Positions 1 to 7,636 are shown, counted from the first letter of the stretch. The stretch is 33,944 nt of DNA from Frankia canadensis (GCF_900197875.1 NZ_FZMO01000524.1:1-33944); one strand, 5' to 3'. Notes: generated by a model from the sequence alone, not told the origin. Numbers and translations are program-made.

Positions 1-51
1 CCCAACCATGACGCACCAGACCTAAACGATCACAAAAGTCGGGCTGGAGTA

Positions 52-459
52 CTAGGAGAGTTTGACGATCTCGGCGCTGACCCCTGTCAGCTGGTCGAAA
101 CCGGCGCTGGCGTCCGTGGTGATCAGGACGCGGCTGGTCGCGGCCGCGGTGGCCGCGATCATCATGTCGTTGGCTGACCGCGGCCGTCCCCCCGCCATTG
201 CGGCGACCGCCAGGCGTGCGTGCACCCGTGCCACGCCGATGGTGTAGGGCTCGACGGGAAGGCTTGCCAGAATTGCCTCGACGTGAACGGCGCGGGCTTG
301 ACGACGTGCCTCGTCCGCGCGTTCGACGCCGACCAGAAGCTCCATCGCGGTGATCGCGGCGATGGCGGCATCGTCGAGGCCGAGGACCGCGTCCACGTCG
401 AGCCTGCCACGCTCGATCGCGATGAGAACACCCGTATCGACGATCACTCGCCGGGCCAT
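52..459 (-). CDS. vapC: PIN-domain ribonuclease toxin (VapC-like)
   Basis: This encodes a 135-residue PIN-domain protein, the usual length for a VapC toxin, which cleaves RNA with metal ions held by a cluster of acidic residues. The expected acids are visible: Asp8 in the opening VDTG strand, Glu40 in TAMELL, Asp98 in SANDMMIAA and Asp116 in TTDAS. The ATG overlaps the 3' end of the upstream antitoxin gene by 16 nt, so the two are translated from one message, antitoxin first. No separate Shine-Dalgarno sequence is needed in that arrangement. All catalytic acids are present, so the toxin looks intact. The exact RNA target cannot be read from the sequence. Family assignment is confident; the name VapC is by family and position. 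Confidence 0.88.
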   Translation of the reverse strand: MARRVIVDTGVLIAIERGRLDVDAVLGLDDAAIAAITAMELLVGVERADEARRQARAVHVEAILASLPVEPYTIGVARVHARLAVAAMAGGRPRSANDMMIAATAAATSRVLITTDASAGFDQLTGVSAEIVKLS

Positions 460-707
460 GTGCGCACCTCATCGGTGAAGGCTGAACGCAGTTCGTCGTG
501 CACGCGCTCGAGGTCGTCGGCGAACCCGGCATCCGTCGGATTGTCGCGCAGCGCGGCCTTGAGCCGGTCGGCGGACGTGCGCCGTTCGGGGATGAGTCGG
601 CCGACCGGGAGCCCGTCGCGGGTGATGACGACGGTCTCGCCGTGCTCGACGGCGTCGAGGATGGCGGCGAAGCTTCTCGCCGCGTGAGTGGCAGTCACCG
701 CGATCAT
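444..707 (-). CDS. Phd/YefM-type antitoxin partner of the PIN toxin
   Basis: This is an 87-residue antitoxin of the Phd/YefM fold. The N-terminal half has the typical pattern of this DNA-binding family: MIAVTATHAARSFAAILDAV, then GETVVITRDGLPVGRLIP. The C-terminal half is charged and helical (residues 45-87) and would wrap the toxin. It is the first gene of a two-gene unit and overlaps the PIN toxin gene by 16 nt. Phd-type antitoxins often pair with PIN toxins in actinobacteria. They usually repress their own promoter, which here lies just upstream. The ATG at 707 is chosen because a TAGTAT box sits exactly 6 nt in front of it, the spacing for a leaderless transcript. No Shine-Dalgarno sequence is visible. 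Confidence 0.85.
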   Translation of the reverse strand: MIAVTATHAARSFAAILDAVEHGETVVITRDGLPVGRLIPERRTSADRLKAALRDNPTDAGFADDLERVHDELRSAFTDEVRTWPGE

Positions 708-713
708 GATTAC

Positions 714-719
714 ATACTA
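714..719 (-). promoter_or_regulatory. -10 box TAGTAT of the PIN/Phd TA operon, leaderless
   Basis: On the minus strand TAGTAT is followed by 6 nt and then the antitoxin ATG. This fits the actinobacterial TANNNT -10 element with transcription starting at the A of ATG. No convincing -35 is visible, and the region upstream runs into the stop codon of the SDR gene at 731. Confidence 0.5.
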
Positions 720-730
720 TCTGATTTGAT

Positions 731-1666
731 CTAGGTGTCGCAGGTGTCACGGCTGTGTGGAGAGTCAGCCGGGCGTGGCTCTCGGGCGGCCCGGTGCTGG
801 TGGTGGTCGGCGTGAATGCCGCGCAGGCCCAGCAGGGTGGTGAGGAGGCGTTCGCGAAGTCCGGCGGGAAGACGGACGAGGACGCTGACCGCGCGGGCAT
901 CGCCGACGACGTAACGGCGGCGCGGGGCGCGCGCGGTCACGGCCGTCGCGATGGCCCGGGCGACGGGGTCGACCGGGCCGCGCTTCAGCCGGGCGCTGGC
1001 CTGCGTCAGTGCGGCGAGCTGCGGCTGGTAGAGAGCGAGCCGGTCGGGCGCCGCGGCGCTCAGTGCCACCTTGGCCGCGGCGTCGGACCGGTCGAAGATG
1101 GCGGTCGCGGTGGTGCCGGGTTCGACGAGCACCACCGGCAGCTTCCAGGCCGCGAGCTCCACCCGCAGCGCGGCCGTCAGCGCGTCGAGGGCGGCCTTGC
1201 TCGCGGAGATCGGCCCCATGAACGGGACCGGGACGCGGGCGGACGGCGCGGTGACGTTGATGATCCGGCCGTGGCCGGCACGCAGTAGCGGCAGGAACGC
1301 CCTGGTGACGTGGGCTGGGCCGTACGTGTTCACCTCGAACTGTCGGCGCAGCTCCGCGGGCGGCACCAGCTCCAGCGGCCCCTGGACGATGATTCCGGCG
1401 TTGTTGACGACCGCCCGCAGACCGTCGCCGCCGACGGCACGGCCGACCCGCGCGGCGGCGGCCTCGACGCCCTCCGGATCGGTGACGTCCATCGTGATCA
1501 CCTGTACTCCGGGCAGGTCGGCGAGTGCGCGGCTGACCTCGCTTTCGGTGCGCACCGCCGCGAACACCGGATGCCCCCGCTCGGCGAGGGCGCGTACGGC
1601 GGCCGCACCGATCCCGCCGGCCGCGCCCGTCACCAGGACTCCGCGCCGCGCCTCACTGTCGCTCAC
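731..1666 (-). CDS. Short-chain dehydrogenase-fold protein lacking catalytic Ser and Tyr
   Basis: This is a 311-residue protein with the Rossmann fold of the SDR family. The nucleotide-binding motif TGAAGGIG is at residues 13-20, the acidic strand end MDVTD at 59-63 and NNAG at 88-91. Aligned with the intact SDR at 6741-7571, the catalytic Ser falls on Ala140 (INVTA) and the catalytic Tyr on Ile153 (GPISASK). Only Lys157 of the Ser-Tyr-Lys triad remains. It may therefore bind NAD(P) without catalysing the usual reaction, or act as a sensor or scaffold. The C-terminus (about residues 285-311) is polar and low in structure. It is divergent from a PadR repressor, and the shared operator suggests it is a PadR target. 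The reading frame is intact, so it is not a simple pseudogene. Confidence 0.85.
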   Translation of the reverse strand: MSDSEARRGVLVTGAAGGIGAAAVRALAERGHPVFAAVRTESEVSRALADLPGVQVITMDVTDPEGVEAAAARVGRAVGGDGLRAVVNNAGIIVQGPLELVPPAELRRQFEVNTYGPAHVTRAFLPLLRAGHGRIINVTAPSARVPVPFMGPISASKAALDALTAALRVELAAWKLPVVLVEPGTTATAIFDRSDAAAKVALSAAAPDRLALYQPQLAALTQASARLKRGPVDPVARAIATAVTARAPRRRYVVGDARAVSVLVRLPAGLRERLLTTLLGLRGIHADHHQHRAAREPRPADSPHSRDTCDT

Positions 1667-1693
1667 GAGGATCTCCCCACGTCGTTTCCCTTA

Positions 1694-1758
1694 GGACATG
1701 TCCTTATGGACATGTCGCGGTGGCGTGCAGCATCGCACATGTCCGAGGGGACATGTCA
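1694..1758. promoter_or_regulatory. Double PadR-type operator between divergent SDR and PadR genes
   Basis: Four ACATGT palindromes occur, centred near 1698, 1712, 1739 and 1753. Read as PadR-type sites they form two ATGT-N8-ACAT units: 1698-1713 with spacer CCTTATGG, and 1739-1754 with spacer CCGAGGGG. PadR-family repressors commonly bind ATGT/ACAT dyads with 8-10 nt between the halves. The two units are 41 bp apart and lie between the divergent starts at 1666 and 1796, so one protein could control both genes. The binding assignment is inference; the repeats are directly visible. Confidence 0.75.
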
Positions 1759-1795
1759 AGATGGGTCGGTTCGAGCGATGCGCCGGGAGGTCGTG

Positions 1796-2362
1796 ATGTC
1801 ACTGCGCCACGGCCTGCTCGGGCTGCTCGCCGAAGGGCCGGCCAGCGGCTATGACCTGGCCCGACGTTTCCAGGAGGTGCTGGGGCAGGTCTGGCCGGCC
1901 CAGCATCCGAAGATCTACGCGGAACTTCGCCGGCTGGCCGACGAAGAACTCATCGAGGTCGATGCTGAGGGCCCGCGCCGCCGTAAGGCCTACCGCATCA
2001 CCGATGCCGGCCTCGCCGAGATCCGCCGCTGGCTGACCACCGCCGACGTCGACCACACCATCCGGGTGCAGCCGTTGCTGCGCTCCCTGTTCTTCTGGCT
2101 CATGGATCCCGACGATCTGCGGGCCCATCTCGACGCGGAGGCGCGGTTCTTCGCCGAATCAGCGGCCCGTTACCGGATCTACGCGAAGGCCAAGGATCGC
2201 GGCGAGTTCGGCGACAGCCCGCAGTCCCGCTCCATGCGCGTGACGATCGAAGCCGGCATCCGCCTCTACGACGCCCTCGCCTCCTGGGCCGAATGGGCAA
2301 AGACCGTCCCCCCCGCCGCTGCCACCAGCTCCGACGCCGACGCCGGACCCGCGGGCAGGTAA
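1796..2362 (+). CDS. PadR-family transcriptional repressor
   Basis: This is a 188-residue regulator with an N-terminal winged helix of the PadR family, starting MSLRHGLLGLLAEGPASGYDL and continuing through QHPKIYAELRRLADEELIEV. The C-terminal part (about residues 85-170) is the helical dimerisation domain seen in Vir-type PadR proteins. The ATG at 1796 is preferred over one at 1778 because GGGAGG lies 5 nt before it and family homology begins there. PadR proteins respond to small aromatic or lipophilic compounds, but the ligand is not apparent. The gene is divergent from the degenerate SDR gene, with a doubled PadR-type operator between them, which suggests autoregulation and control of the SDR. 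The C-terminal dozen residues are low-complexity and may have changed when the debris immediately downstream arrived. Confidence 0.88.
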   Translation: MSLRHGLLGLLAEGPASGYDLARRFQEVLGQVWPAQHPKIYAELRRLADEELIEVDAEGPRRRKAYRITDAGLAEIRRWLTTADVDHTIRVQPLLRSLFFWLMDPDDLRAHLDAEARFFAESAARYRIYAKAKDRGEFGDSPQSRSMRVTIEAGIRLYDALASWAEWAKTVPPAAATSSDADAGPAGR

Positions 2363-2370
2363 TCCGGAGG

Positions 2371-2574
2371 TGGGGCGCTGGCATCAAGGCCCGGCCCTGC
2401 CGCCACCAACCAGGCGACAGATGGTTCGTCGAGGAGACGTACGTGAAGGTCTCTGGTCGGTGGACCTACGTGTACCGGGCGGTTGACCAGCACGGGCAGG
2501 TCATCGACGTCCTCGCCAGCGAACGACGCGACCAGGCCGCCGCCCGTAGGCTCTTCGCCCACGCACTGTCTGGC
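2371..2574 (+). mobile_element. Fragment of an IS6-family transposase
   Basis: About 68 codons match the core of an IS6/IS240-type DDE transposase: PGDRWFVEETYVKVSGRW, then YVYRAVDQHGQVIDVLASERR, then DQAAARRLF. The N-terminal helix-turn-helix part and the C-terminal third with the last catalytic Glu are missing. The usual W-x-DET motif reads as Glu-Glu-Thr. No terminal inverted repeats are visible. The fragment begins about 10 nt after the PadR stop codon and ends where a copied piece of the TPR gene begins. It is a dead remnant, but it suggests that IS6-type transposition helped build the local scar. Confidence 0.7.
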
Positions 2575-2577
2575 GAC

Positions 2578-3077
2578 GATTCCCGACGCCGGGCTGCGCG
2601 CGGCCACGGCCAGCCCGATGGCACTCGCCGCCACCACCGCCGCCCTCGAACGCGCCGGCCTCGCGCACCGCGACGGCGACGCGCTGACGACCCACACCCT
2701 CGTCCGCGCCGCCGTACGCACCCACACCACTCCCGAGCAGGCCGCCGAGCTCGTTGATGGTCTCGGCCGGATGCTGCACGCCGCCCTGCCCGCGGATGTC
2801 ACCACCACCCCGGACGCCTGGCCGCCCTGGCGGGAGCTCCTCCCCCACGCCCAGGCCGTCCTGGAAGCCACCGACCCGGCCGCCGACACCCCTCACACCG
2901 CCTGGCTCGCCGAGCACACCGCCGCCTACCTGACCGAACAGGGCCATCCCGAGCAGGCCGAACCGCTGGCCGCCCGCGCGGTCACCGCCCGCGAACGCCT
3001 CGACGGCCCTGACCACCCCGACACCCTCACCGCCCGCGAAACGCACCTGCGCGCCGCCCTGGGCGCCGACCACCTCG
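2578..3077 (+). pseudogene. Inverted 500-bp copy of the TIR-NB-ARC-TPR gene interior
   Basis: These 500 bases correspond without net gaps to 9986-10485 read on the other strand, with only scattered mismatches. They encode residues about 449-614 of the TIR-NB-ARC-TPR protein, beginning PDAGLRAATASPMALAATTA and ending TLTARETHLRAALGADHL. The copy has no start codon of its own, is joined upstream to an IS6-type fragment and downstream to a truncated SDR gene, and cannot make a sensible product. It is a long inverted repeat of the working gene about 7.4 kb away. Confidence 0.9.
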
Positions 3078-3436
3078 ACCACGCCGACGGAGCCGTACCC
3101 GGCATTGTTGACGAGCACGTCGACCCGGCCGAATCGAGCGGTCGCGGCGTCGAGCGCCGCCTGGATCTGGGCCTGGTCGGTCACGTCGAGTGGGAGGGCC
3201 AGGACCCGACCGTCGGCCGAGGCGACCAGGTCGTCGAGGGTCTCGGGGCGGCGGGCGGTCGCCACGACGAAGTCGCCGCGGCGCAGCGCGGCCTGCGCGA
3301 TCTCACGCCCGAAGCCGGTCGACGCGCCGGTGATGAACCACACGCGCCCGGCCGGGCCCGCCCCGCTGGTGTCAGAAGTCGTCACCGTCCCGACCATAGG
3401 AACGGGCGATTGATTTTGGAAGCCCGTATCTCTCAC
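3078..3436 (-). pseudogene. 5' part of an SDR gene, truncated by the TPR-gene fragment
   Basis: The frame encodes the first ~110 residues of a classical SDR: VWFITGASTGFGREIAQAAL (nucleotide-binding loop TGASTGFG), PLDVTDQAQIQAALDAA and VDVLVNNAGYGSVG. Homology stops at 3078, where the inverted TPR fragment begins, so the catalytic Ser-Tyr-Lys part is gone. The frame runs on into unrelated sequence as far as 2501. A GTG start at 3436 overlaps the TetR stop as GTGA, which implies the two genes were translationally coupled; an ATG at 3397 is the other candidate start. It resembles the intact SDR at 6741-7571, so two related SDR genes once flanked this regulator/efflux locus. Confidence 0.8.
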
Positions 3437-4194
3437 GCACTCGGAACTCCGTTGGCGGCGGTGCCTCGTCTCGTGTCAGCGGTGGTCTGGCTGACGCCGA
3501 GAAGGCAGCCGCCGACGGCGGTGGGCAACTCGCCCGTCACGCTCGTCCGGTGCTGGCCCGTTCGGCTCTCCACGGCGAACGACTCGATGTAGGCCAAGGC
3601 GCCGTTGAGTGCGTCGCGCAGCGGCGTGGAGTCGCCAGCCGCCTGGTCCAGCAGCGCTCCGCCCTGGAATGCGGCGGTGAGCAGGTGGGCGAGCGCGGCC
3701 GGGTCGGCCTCCGGCCGTAGCTCGCCGCGTTCGCGCATCGCGCTCAGGCCGTACTTGAACAGTTCCCGCCACCGCTCGAAGCCGTCGGCCACCGCGTCCC
3801 GGTGGGAGGGCTCGGTCTTGACGACCTCGGCGGCCAAGGAGCCGAACGTGCACCCGCCGTGCACCATGTCCTGCGAGGCGATGTAGGAGTCGGCCCACCG
3901 GCGCAGGGCGGCGAAGCTGTCCAGCTCGCCCAGTTCGGGCGCCTGATGGCGGGCGACGATGCTGTCGGCCTGCCAGGCGAGCACCGCGCGCACCAGGGAC
4001 TCCTTGGTGGGGAAGTGGCGCGTCAGCTGTGAGCCGCTGACCCCGGCGGCCTCGCGGATCTGTTCGTTGTTGGTGTTCTGCGCGCCATGCTCGTAGATCA
4101 GCTCGGCGGCCGCCCTGACGATGCGTTCGCGTGTGGCCAGGCCCTTGGCGGTCAGTTTCTGGCCCAGCGCTTCGCTGGTGGTGGTCATGGTCAC
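3433..4194 (-). CDS. TetR-family repressor
   Basis: This is a 253-residue TetR/AcrR regulator. The N-terminal helix-turn-helix is clear (about residues 17-65: GLATRERIVRAAAELIYEHG, then NNEQIREAAGVSGSQLTRHF, then PTKESLVRAVL). The ligand domain follows to about residue 205. The last ~45 residues extend beyond the family's usual ~200 and look unstructured. The GTG at 4194 lies 6 nt after a TAGGGT box, the spacing for leaderless translation; an ATG at 4188 is the alternative. It is divergent from the MFS-NmrA-SDR operon, with two palindromic operators between, so it probably represses that operon and itself. It was coupled to a downstream SDR gene that is now broken. Confidence 0.87.
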   Translation of the reverse strand: MTMTTTSEALGQKLTAKGLATRERIVRAAAELIYEHGAQNTNNEQIREAAGVSGSQLTRHFPTKESLVRAVLAWQADSIVARHQAPELGELDSFAALRRWADSYIASQDMVHGGCTFGSLAAEVVKTEPSHRDAVADGFERWRELFKYGLSAMRERGELRPEADPAALAHLLTAAFQGGALLDQAAGDSTPLRDALNGALAYIESFAVESRTGQHRTSVTGELPTAVGGCLLGVSQTTADTRRGTAANGVPSA

Positions 4195-4205
4195 TACCGT
4201 ACCCT

Positions 4206-4282
4206 AAAAAAAGGGCTTGACAGCCCTTTCTGTGGGGTGTTCCCTGGGGGCAGGCCAAAAAAGGGCTGCCAAGCCCATTCTG
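4206..4282. promoter_or_regulatory. Twin palindromic TetR operators
   Basis: Two copies of the same palindromic unit lie 50 bp apart: poly-A, GGGCT, N4, AGCCC, then YTTCTG or ATTCTG. The first is at 4206-4232 (AAAGGGCT-TGAC-AGCCCTTT, a perfect 8-bp dyad at 4210-4229). The second is at 4257-4282 (GGGCT-GCCA-AGCCC at 4263-4276). The first touches the TetR -10 box (TAGGGT, minus strand, 4201-4206) and contains a TTGACA that could be the -35 of the efflux operon. The second ends 17 bp before the MFS start. Occupation of both would silence both directions. Assignment to the neighbouring TetR is inference from position. Confidence 0.72.
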
Positions 4283-4299
4283 TTGAGGGGACGGACGCG

Positions 4300-5715
4300 A
4301 TGTCCACACAGGTTGCACCGGAAGCGGTAGCGACGACCGTGCACGCCACCCCGGCCGTCACAGAGGCGGGTCACCCGCGCCGCTGGAGCATCATGGCGGT
4401 GCTGGGTGCCGTCGCTTTCATGGCGCAGCTCGACTTCTTCGTCGTCAACGTCGCCCTCGACGGGATCGGGCGGTCGTTCCCGGGCACGGGTGTCGTGAGC
4501 GTGTCGTGGGTCCTGTCGGCATACGCCATCGTCTTCGCCGCCGTGCTCGTGCCCGCGGGCCGTATCGCGGACCACTGGGGACGCAAGAAGATGCTGCTGT
4601 CCGGAGTGGCCCTCTTCACCCTCACCTCCGCCGTCGCGGCCGCCGCACCGAGTCTCGGCGTGCTGGTCGCGGCCCGCGCTCTCCAGGCCATCGGCGCGGC
4701 GATGATTGTGCCGACCTCGCTCGGCCTGCTCTACCCGAGCTTCCCCAAGCGCCAGCACACCCTGGTCGTCGGCCTGTGGGCGGGCGTGGGCGCGATCGCG
4801 GCCTCGGCGGGCCCGCCCGTCGGCGGTCTGCTCGTCACCCTCGACTGGCGGTGGATCTTCATGATCAACGTTCCTGTCGGCATCGCCACCCTCCTCGCCG
4901 GCGCGCTGCTCCTGCCCGAGGTGCGCCAGCCCAAGGGGGCCGCCCTGCCGGACCCGGTCTCCGCACTCGCACTGCTGCTGGCCGTGAGCCTGCTGGTGCT
5001 CGCCACTGTCCAAGGCCCGGGATGGGGCTGGACGGATATCCGCACCGTGACCCTGTTCGCCGCAGCCGCCCTGGCCTCTGCCGCGACCGTCGAGCGCACC
5101 CTGCGCGCCGAGGCACCGGTGGTCGAGAAGCAGCTGTTCGCCGGCAGGACGTTCACCGCCGCCATTGTGGCCCTGTTCCTGTTCTCCGCCGGCTTCGCCA
5201 TCGTCCTGCTGAGCACCGCCCTGTTCATGCAGGAGGTCTGGCACTTCAGCCCGTTGCGCGCAGGCGTCTCCATCGCCCCGGCCCCCCTCGCCTCGATCGC
5301 CTTCGCGATGAACGCCGGCCCCCTCCAGAGCCGCTTCGGACGCACGATCCCCGCCGTGACCGGAATGCTGGCCATGGCACTCGCCGGCGCCTACTGGCTC
5401 ACCGCCGTCCACACCGCCCCCGACTACTGGGGTGGCATGTTCCCGGGCCTGATTCTGGTCGGCCTGGCCGGCGGGCTCGCCTGGGCGCCGCTGTTCGCCG
5501 CCGCCGGCACTCTCGCCCCCGACCGCGCCACCACCGGCAGCGCCGTACTCAACATGAGCCGACAGATCGGCAGCGCCGTGGGCGTGGCCCTGCTCGTCGC
5601 CCTCACACCGCAGGCCACGATCGCCGGGTTCGACCACGCCTGGTGGGTCCAGGCAGGCGCCGGACTTGCTGCGGCTGGCGCGCTGATCGCCCTCCGGCCC
5701 CGCCGCACCCCCTGA
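4300..5715 (+). CDS. MFS drug efflux transporter, DHA2 (EmrB/QacA-like)
   Basis: This is a 471-residue major facilitator protein of the drug:H+ antiporter-2 type, exporting small toxic compounds across the inner membrane with proton uptake. The first helix carries the family signature LDFFVVNVAL; motif A is seen as GRIADHWGRKKM, and motif C-like glycines occur in SAGPPVGGLLVTLDWRWIF. Hydrophobic segments fill the whole protein, consistent with about 14 helices. The start at 4300 has GAGGGGA 8 nt upstream and follows the second operator; longer frames upstream run through the operators. It heads an operon with an NmrA-like reductase and an SDR and is divergent from TetR, the common layout of an inducible efflux or detoxification locus. 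The substrate is unknown. Confidence 0.9.
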   Translation: MSTQVAPEAVATTVHATPAVTEAGHPRRWSIMAVLGAVAFMAQLDFFVVNVALDGIGRSFPGTGVVSVSWVLSAYAIVFAAVLVPAGRIADHWGRKKMLLSGVALFTLTSAVAAAAPSLGVLVAARALQAIGAAMIVPTSLGLLYPSFPKRQHTLVVGLWAGVGAIAASAGPPVGGLLVTLDWRWIFMINVPVGIATLLAGALLLPEVRQPKGAALPDPVSALALLLAVSLLVLATVQGPGWGWTDIRTVTLFAAAALASAATVERTLRAEAPVVEKQLFAGRTFTAAIVALFLFSAGFAIVLLSTALFMQEVWHFSPLRAGVSIAPAPLASIAFAMNAGPLQSRFGRTIPAVTGMLAMALAGAYWLTAVHTAPDYWGGMFPGLILVGLAGGLAWAPLFAAAGTLAPDRATTGSAVLNMSRQIGSAVGVALLVALTPQATIAGFDHAWWVQAGAGLAAAGALIALRPRRTP

Positions 5716-5823
5716 CCGCAGGGCCGCGGCCACCAGGGTCGGGCCCGCAGCCACGGTCCCCCGCTGGACGGGCACCACACCGCCCTCCCACCGGCTCTTT
5801 CTCAAGAAACGGAGATCACCGTC

Positions 5824-6699
5824 ATGGAACGCAACCTTCTCGTCATCGGCGCCACTGGCAAGACCGGCCGCCACACCACCGAACTCCTCCTCCAGCGCGG
5901 GCACCGCGTCCGCGCACTCGTCCGGGGTCTTGACGGGCGCGCCGAGCGGCTCGCTGCTCTCGGGGCGGACGTCGTGGAAGGCGACGTCCTCGACCTCGAC
6001 TCCCTGGCCCGCGCGACCAAGGGGATCGACGCCCTGTACTTCACGTATCCGATCCGCCCCGGCCTGCTGGACGCCACCGCGAACGTGGCCCAGGCAGCGG
6101 AGGAGACGGGCGTCCAGGCGATCGTGAACATGTCGCAGGTCTCCGCCCGCCGCAACACCGCCAGCAACGCGGCACGCCAGCACTGGGTCGCCGAACGTGT
6201 CCTGGACCATGCCCCGGTCCCCGTCACCCACATCCGCCCGACCTTCTTCGCCCAGTGGCTGATCGACACCTGGGCCGACGGAACCGGCGAACTGCGCCTG
6301 CCGTTCGCCGACGGACGCCACGCCCCCATCGCGGAAACCGACCAGGCGAAGGTGATCGCGGCCATCCTCGAAGACCCCGCCCCGCACGCCGGCCGGATCT
6401 ACCCGCTGTACGGAGCCGAGGAGCTCAACCACTACGACATCGCCGAGAAGATGTCGAAGGCGCTGGACCGCGAGGTCACCTACGTGCCCATCGAACTCGA
6501 CGAATTCGCCGCCATCCTGCGCGGGCGCGGCGCACCGGAGCACCTGATCCAGCACCTGCTCGCCGTGGCCGTCGACTACCGCAACGGCGTCTTCGCCGGC
6601 ACCAACGACCTCGTGAAGACGATCGGCGGCAGCGACCCCCTCGACGTCGAGGGCTTCATCGCCCACAACCGCGCCGCCTTCGACTTGCACACCGCCTGA
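5824..6699 (+). CDS. NmrA-like NAD(P)-binding oxidoreductase
   Basis: This 291-residue atypical SDR belongs to the NmrA/NAD(P)H-binding group. The N-terminal Rossmann motif is GATGKTG at residues 9-15, followed by an Arg-rich strand end (RVRALVRG) that favours NADP(H). Further family features are DVVEGDVLDLDSL and the substrate-side region VTHIRPTFFAQWLID. Members of this group are either quinone/nitro-compound reductases or redox sensors without catalysis; sequence alone does not separate these. The start has GGAG upstream. It lies 108 nt after the MFS gene and 41 nt before an SDR, on the same strand and probably in the same transcript. Confidence 0.87.
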   Translation: MERNLLVIGATGKTGRHTTELLLQRGHRVRALVRGLDGRAERLAALGADVVEGDVLDLDSLARATKGIDALYFTYPIRPGLLDATANVAQAAEETGVQAIVNMSQVSARRNTASNAARQHWVAERVLDHAPVPVTHIRPTFFAQWLIDTWADGTGELRLPFADGRHAPIAETDQAKVIAAILEDPAPHAGRIYPLYGAEELNHYDIAEKMSKALDREVTYVPIELDEFAAILRGRGAPEHLIQHLLAVAVDYRNGVFAGTNDLVKTIGGSDPLDVEGFIAHNRAAFDLHTA

Positions 6700-6740
6700 A
6701 CACTTTCGATCTGCCCACCACCTCAACACTGGAGAAGAGA

Positions 6741-7571
6741 ATGAGTGTCTGGTTCATTACGGGATCGTCCCGGGGTTTCGGTCTGGAGATCACCCGGGCG
6801 GCTCTCGTCGCCGGTCACCAGGTGGTCGCGACGGCCAGGAAGGCCGAAGCCGTCCGTGAAGCGTTTCCCGACGCCGGTGACGCGCTGCTGGCCGTGCCGT
6901 TGGACGTGACCGACCCGCCGGGCATCCAGGCGGCCGTGGACGCGGCGGTCGAGCGGTTCGGCCGGATCGACGTCCTGGTCAACAACGCCGGCACCGGACT
7001 GCTCGCCGCCGTAGAGGAGTCCGACGACACCGCGGTCCGCGCGGTGTTCGAGACGAATGTGTTCGGCCCGCTCGCCGTGCAGCGGGCCGTGCTGCCGGTA
7101 CTGCGCCGCCAGCGTTCCGGCCATGTGATCAACATCAGTTCCATCGTGGGCTTCGCCACCGCGCCGGGCTGGGGCATCTACGCCTCCACGAAGTTCGCTG
7201 TGGAGGGCTTCACCGAGACCCTCCACACCGAACTGGCCCCCCTGGGCATCCACGTCACCCTTGTGGAACCGGGCTTCTTCCGCACCGACTTCCTCGACCC
7301 CGCCAGCCTGAACTCGGACATCGACGTGATCGACGACTACGCGCCCACCGCCGGCGCGATGCGTGACGCCGTCCCCGGCCTCAACCACGCCCAGCCCGGC
7401 GACCCGGTCAAAGCCGCACACGCCATCGTCGAGATCGCCGCCACCCCGGAACCGCCCCTGCGCCTCCAACTCGGCACCGACACCCTCCAAGCCTTCGACA
7501 CCAAACTCGACACCTTCCGCAAGGAGATGGACGCCTGGCGACACGTCGCCCTCTCCACCAACCACGACTAG
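6741..7571 (+). CDS. Classical short-chain dehydrogenase/reductase
   Basis: This is a 276-residue classical SDR with every catalytic element present: the cofactor loop TGSSRGFG at residues 7-14, PLDVTD at 53-58, NNAG at 81-84, Ser134 in INISS, Tyr147 and Lys151 in YASTK, then EPGFFRTDF. It should reduce or oxidise a carbonyl/alcohol substrate with NAD(P). GGAGAAGAGA lies just before the ATG. It is the last gene of the efflux operon and is followed at 43 nt by a stem-loop. It is related to the truncated SDR at 3078-3436, which suggests an old duplication around the TetR gene. The substrate is not predictable. Confidence 0.9.
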   Translation: MSVWFITGSSRGFGLEITRAALVAGHQVVATARKAEAVREAFPDAGDALLAVPLDVTDPPGIQAAVDAAVERFGRIDVLVNNAGTGLLAAVEESDDTAVRAVFETNVFGPLAVQRAVLPVLRRQRSGHVINISSIVGFATAPGWGIYASTKFAVEGFTETLHTELAPLGIHVTLVEPGFFRTDFLDPASLNSDIDVIDDYAPTAGAMRDAVPGLNHAQPGDPVKAAHAIVEIAATPEPPLRLQLGTDTLQAFDTKLDTFRKEMDAWRHVALSTNHD

Positions 7572-7613
7572 GACAAGCAACACCGCTGGATCGGCTCTCT
7601 TCGGCACCACGGT

Positions 7614-7636
7614 CCGAAGCTCGTCAGGAGCTTCGG
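7614..7636 (+). terminator. Stem-loop downstream of the efflux operon
   Basis: A perfect 9-bp inverted repeat, CCGAAGCTC and GAGCTTCGG with loop GTCAG, begins 43 nt after the SDR stop. The sequence that follows (TTGCGCTT) is only weakly T-rich, as is common for actinobacterial terminators. Confidence 0.6.

Noticed and set aside
4204-6729. Very long minus-strand open frame opposite the MFS and NmrA genes
   Set aside because: It is an antisense shadow of high-GC genes: composition is Gly/Gln/His/Glu-rich with no domain, and the plus-strand genes have clear motifs and ribosome sites.
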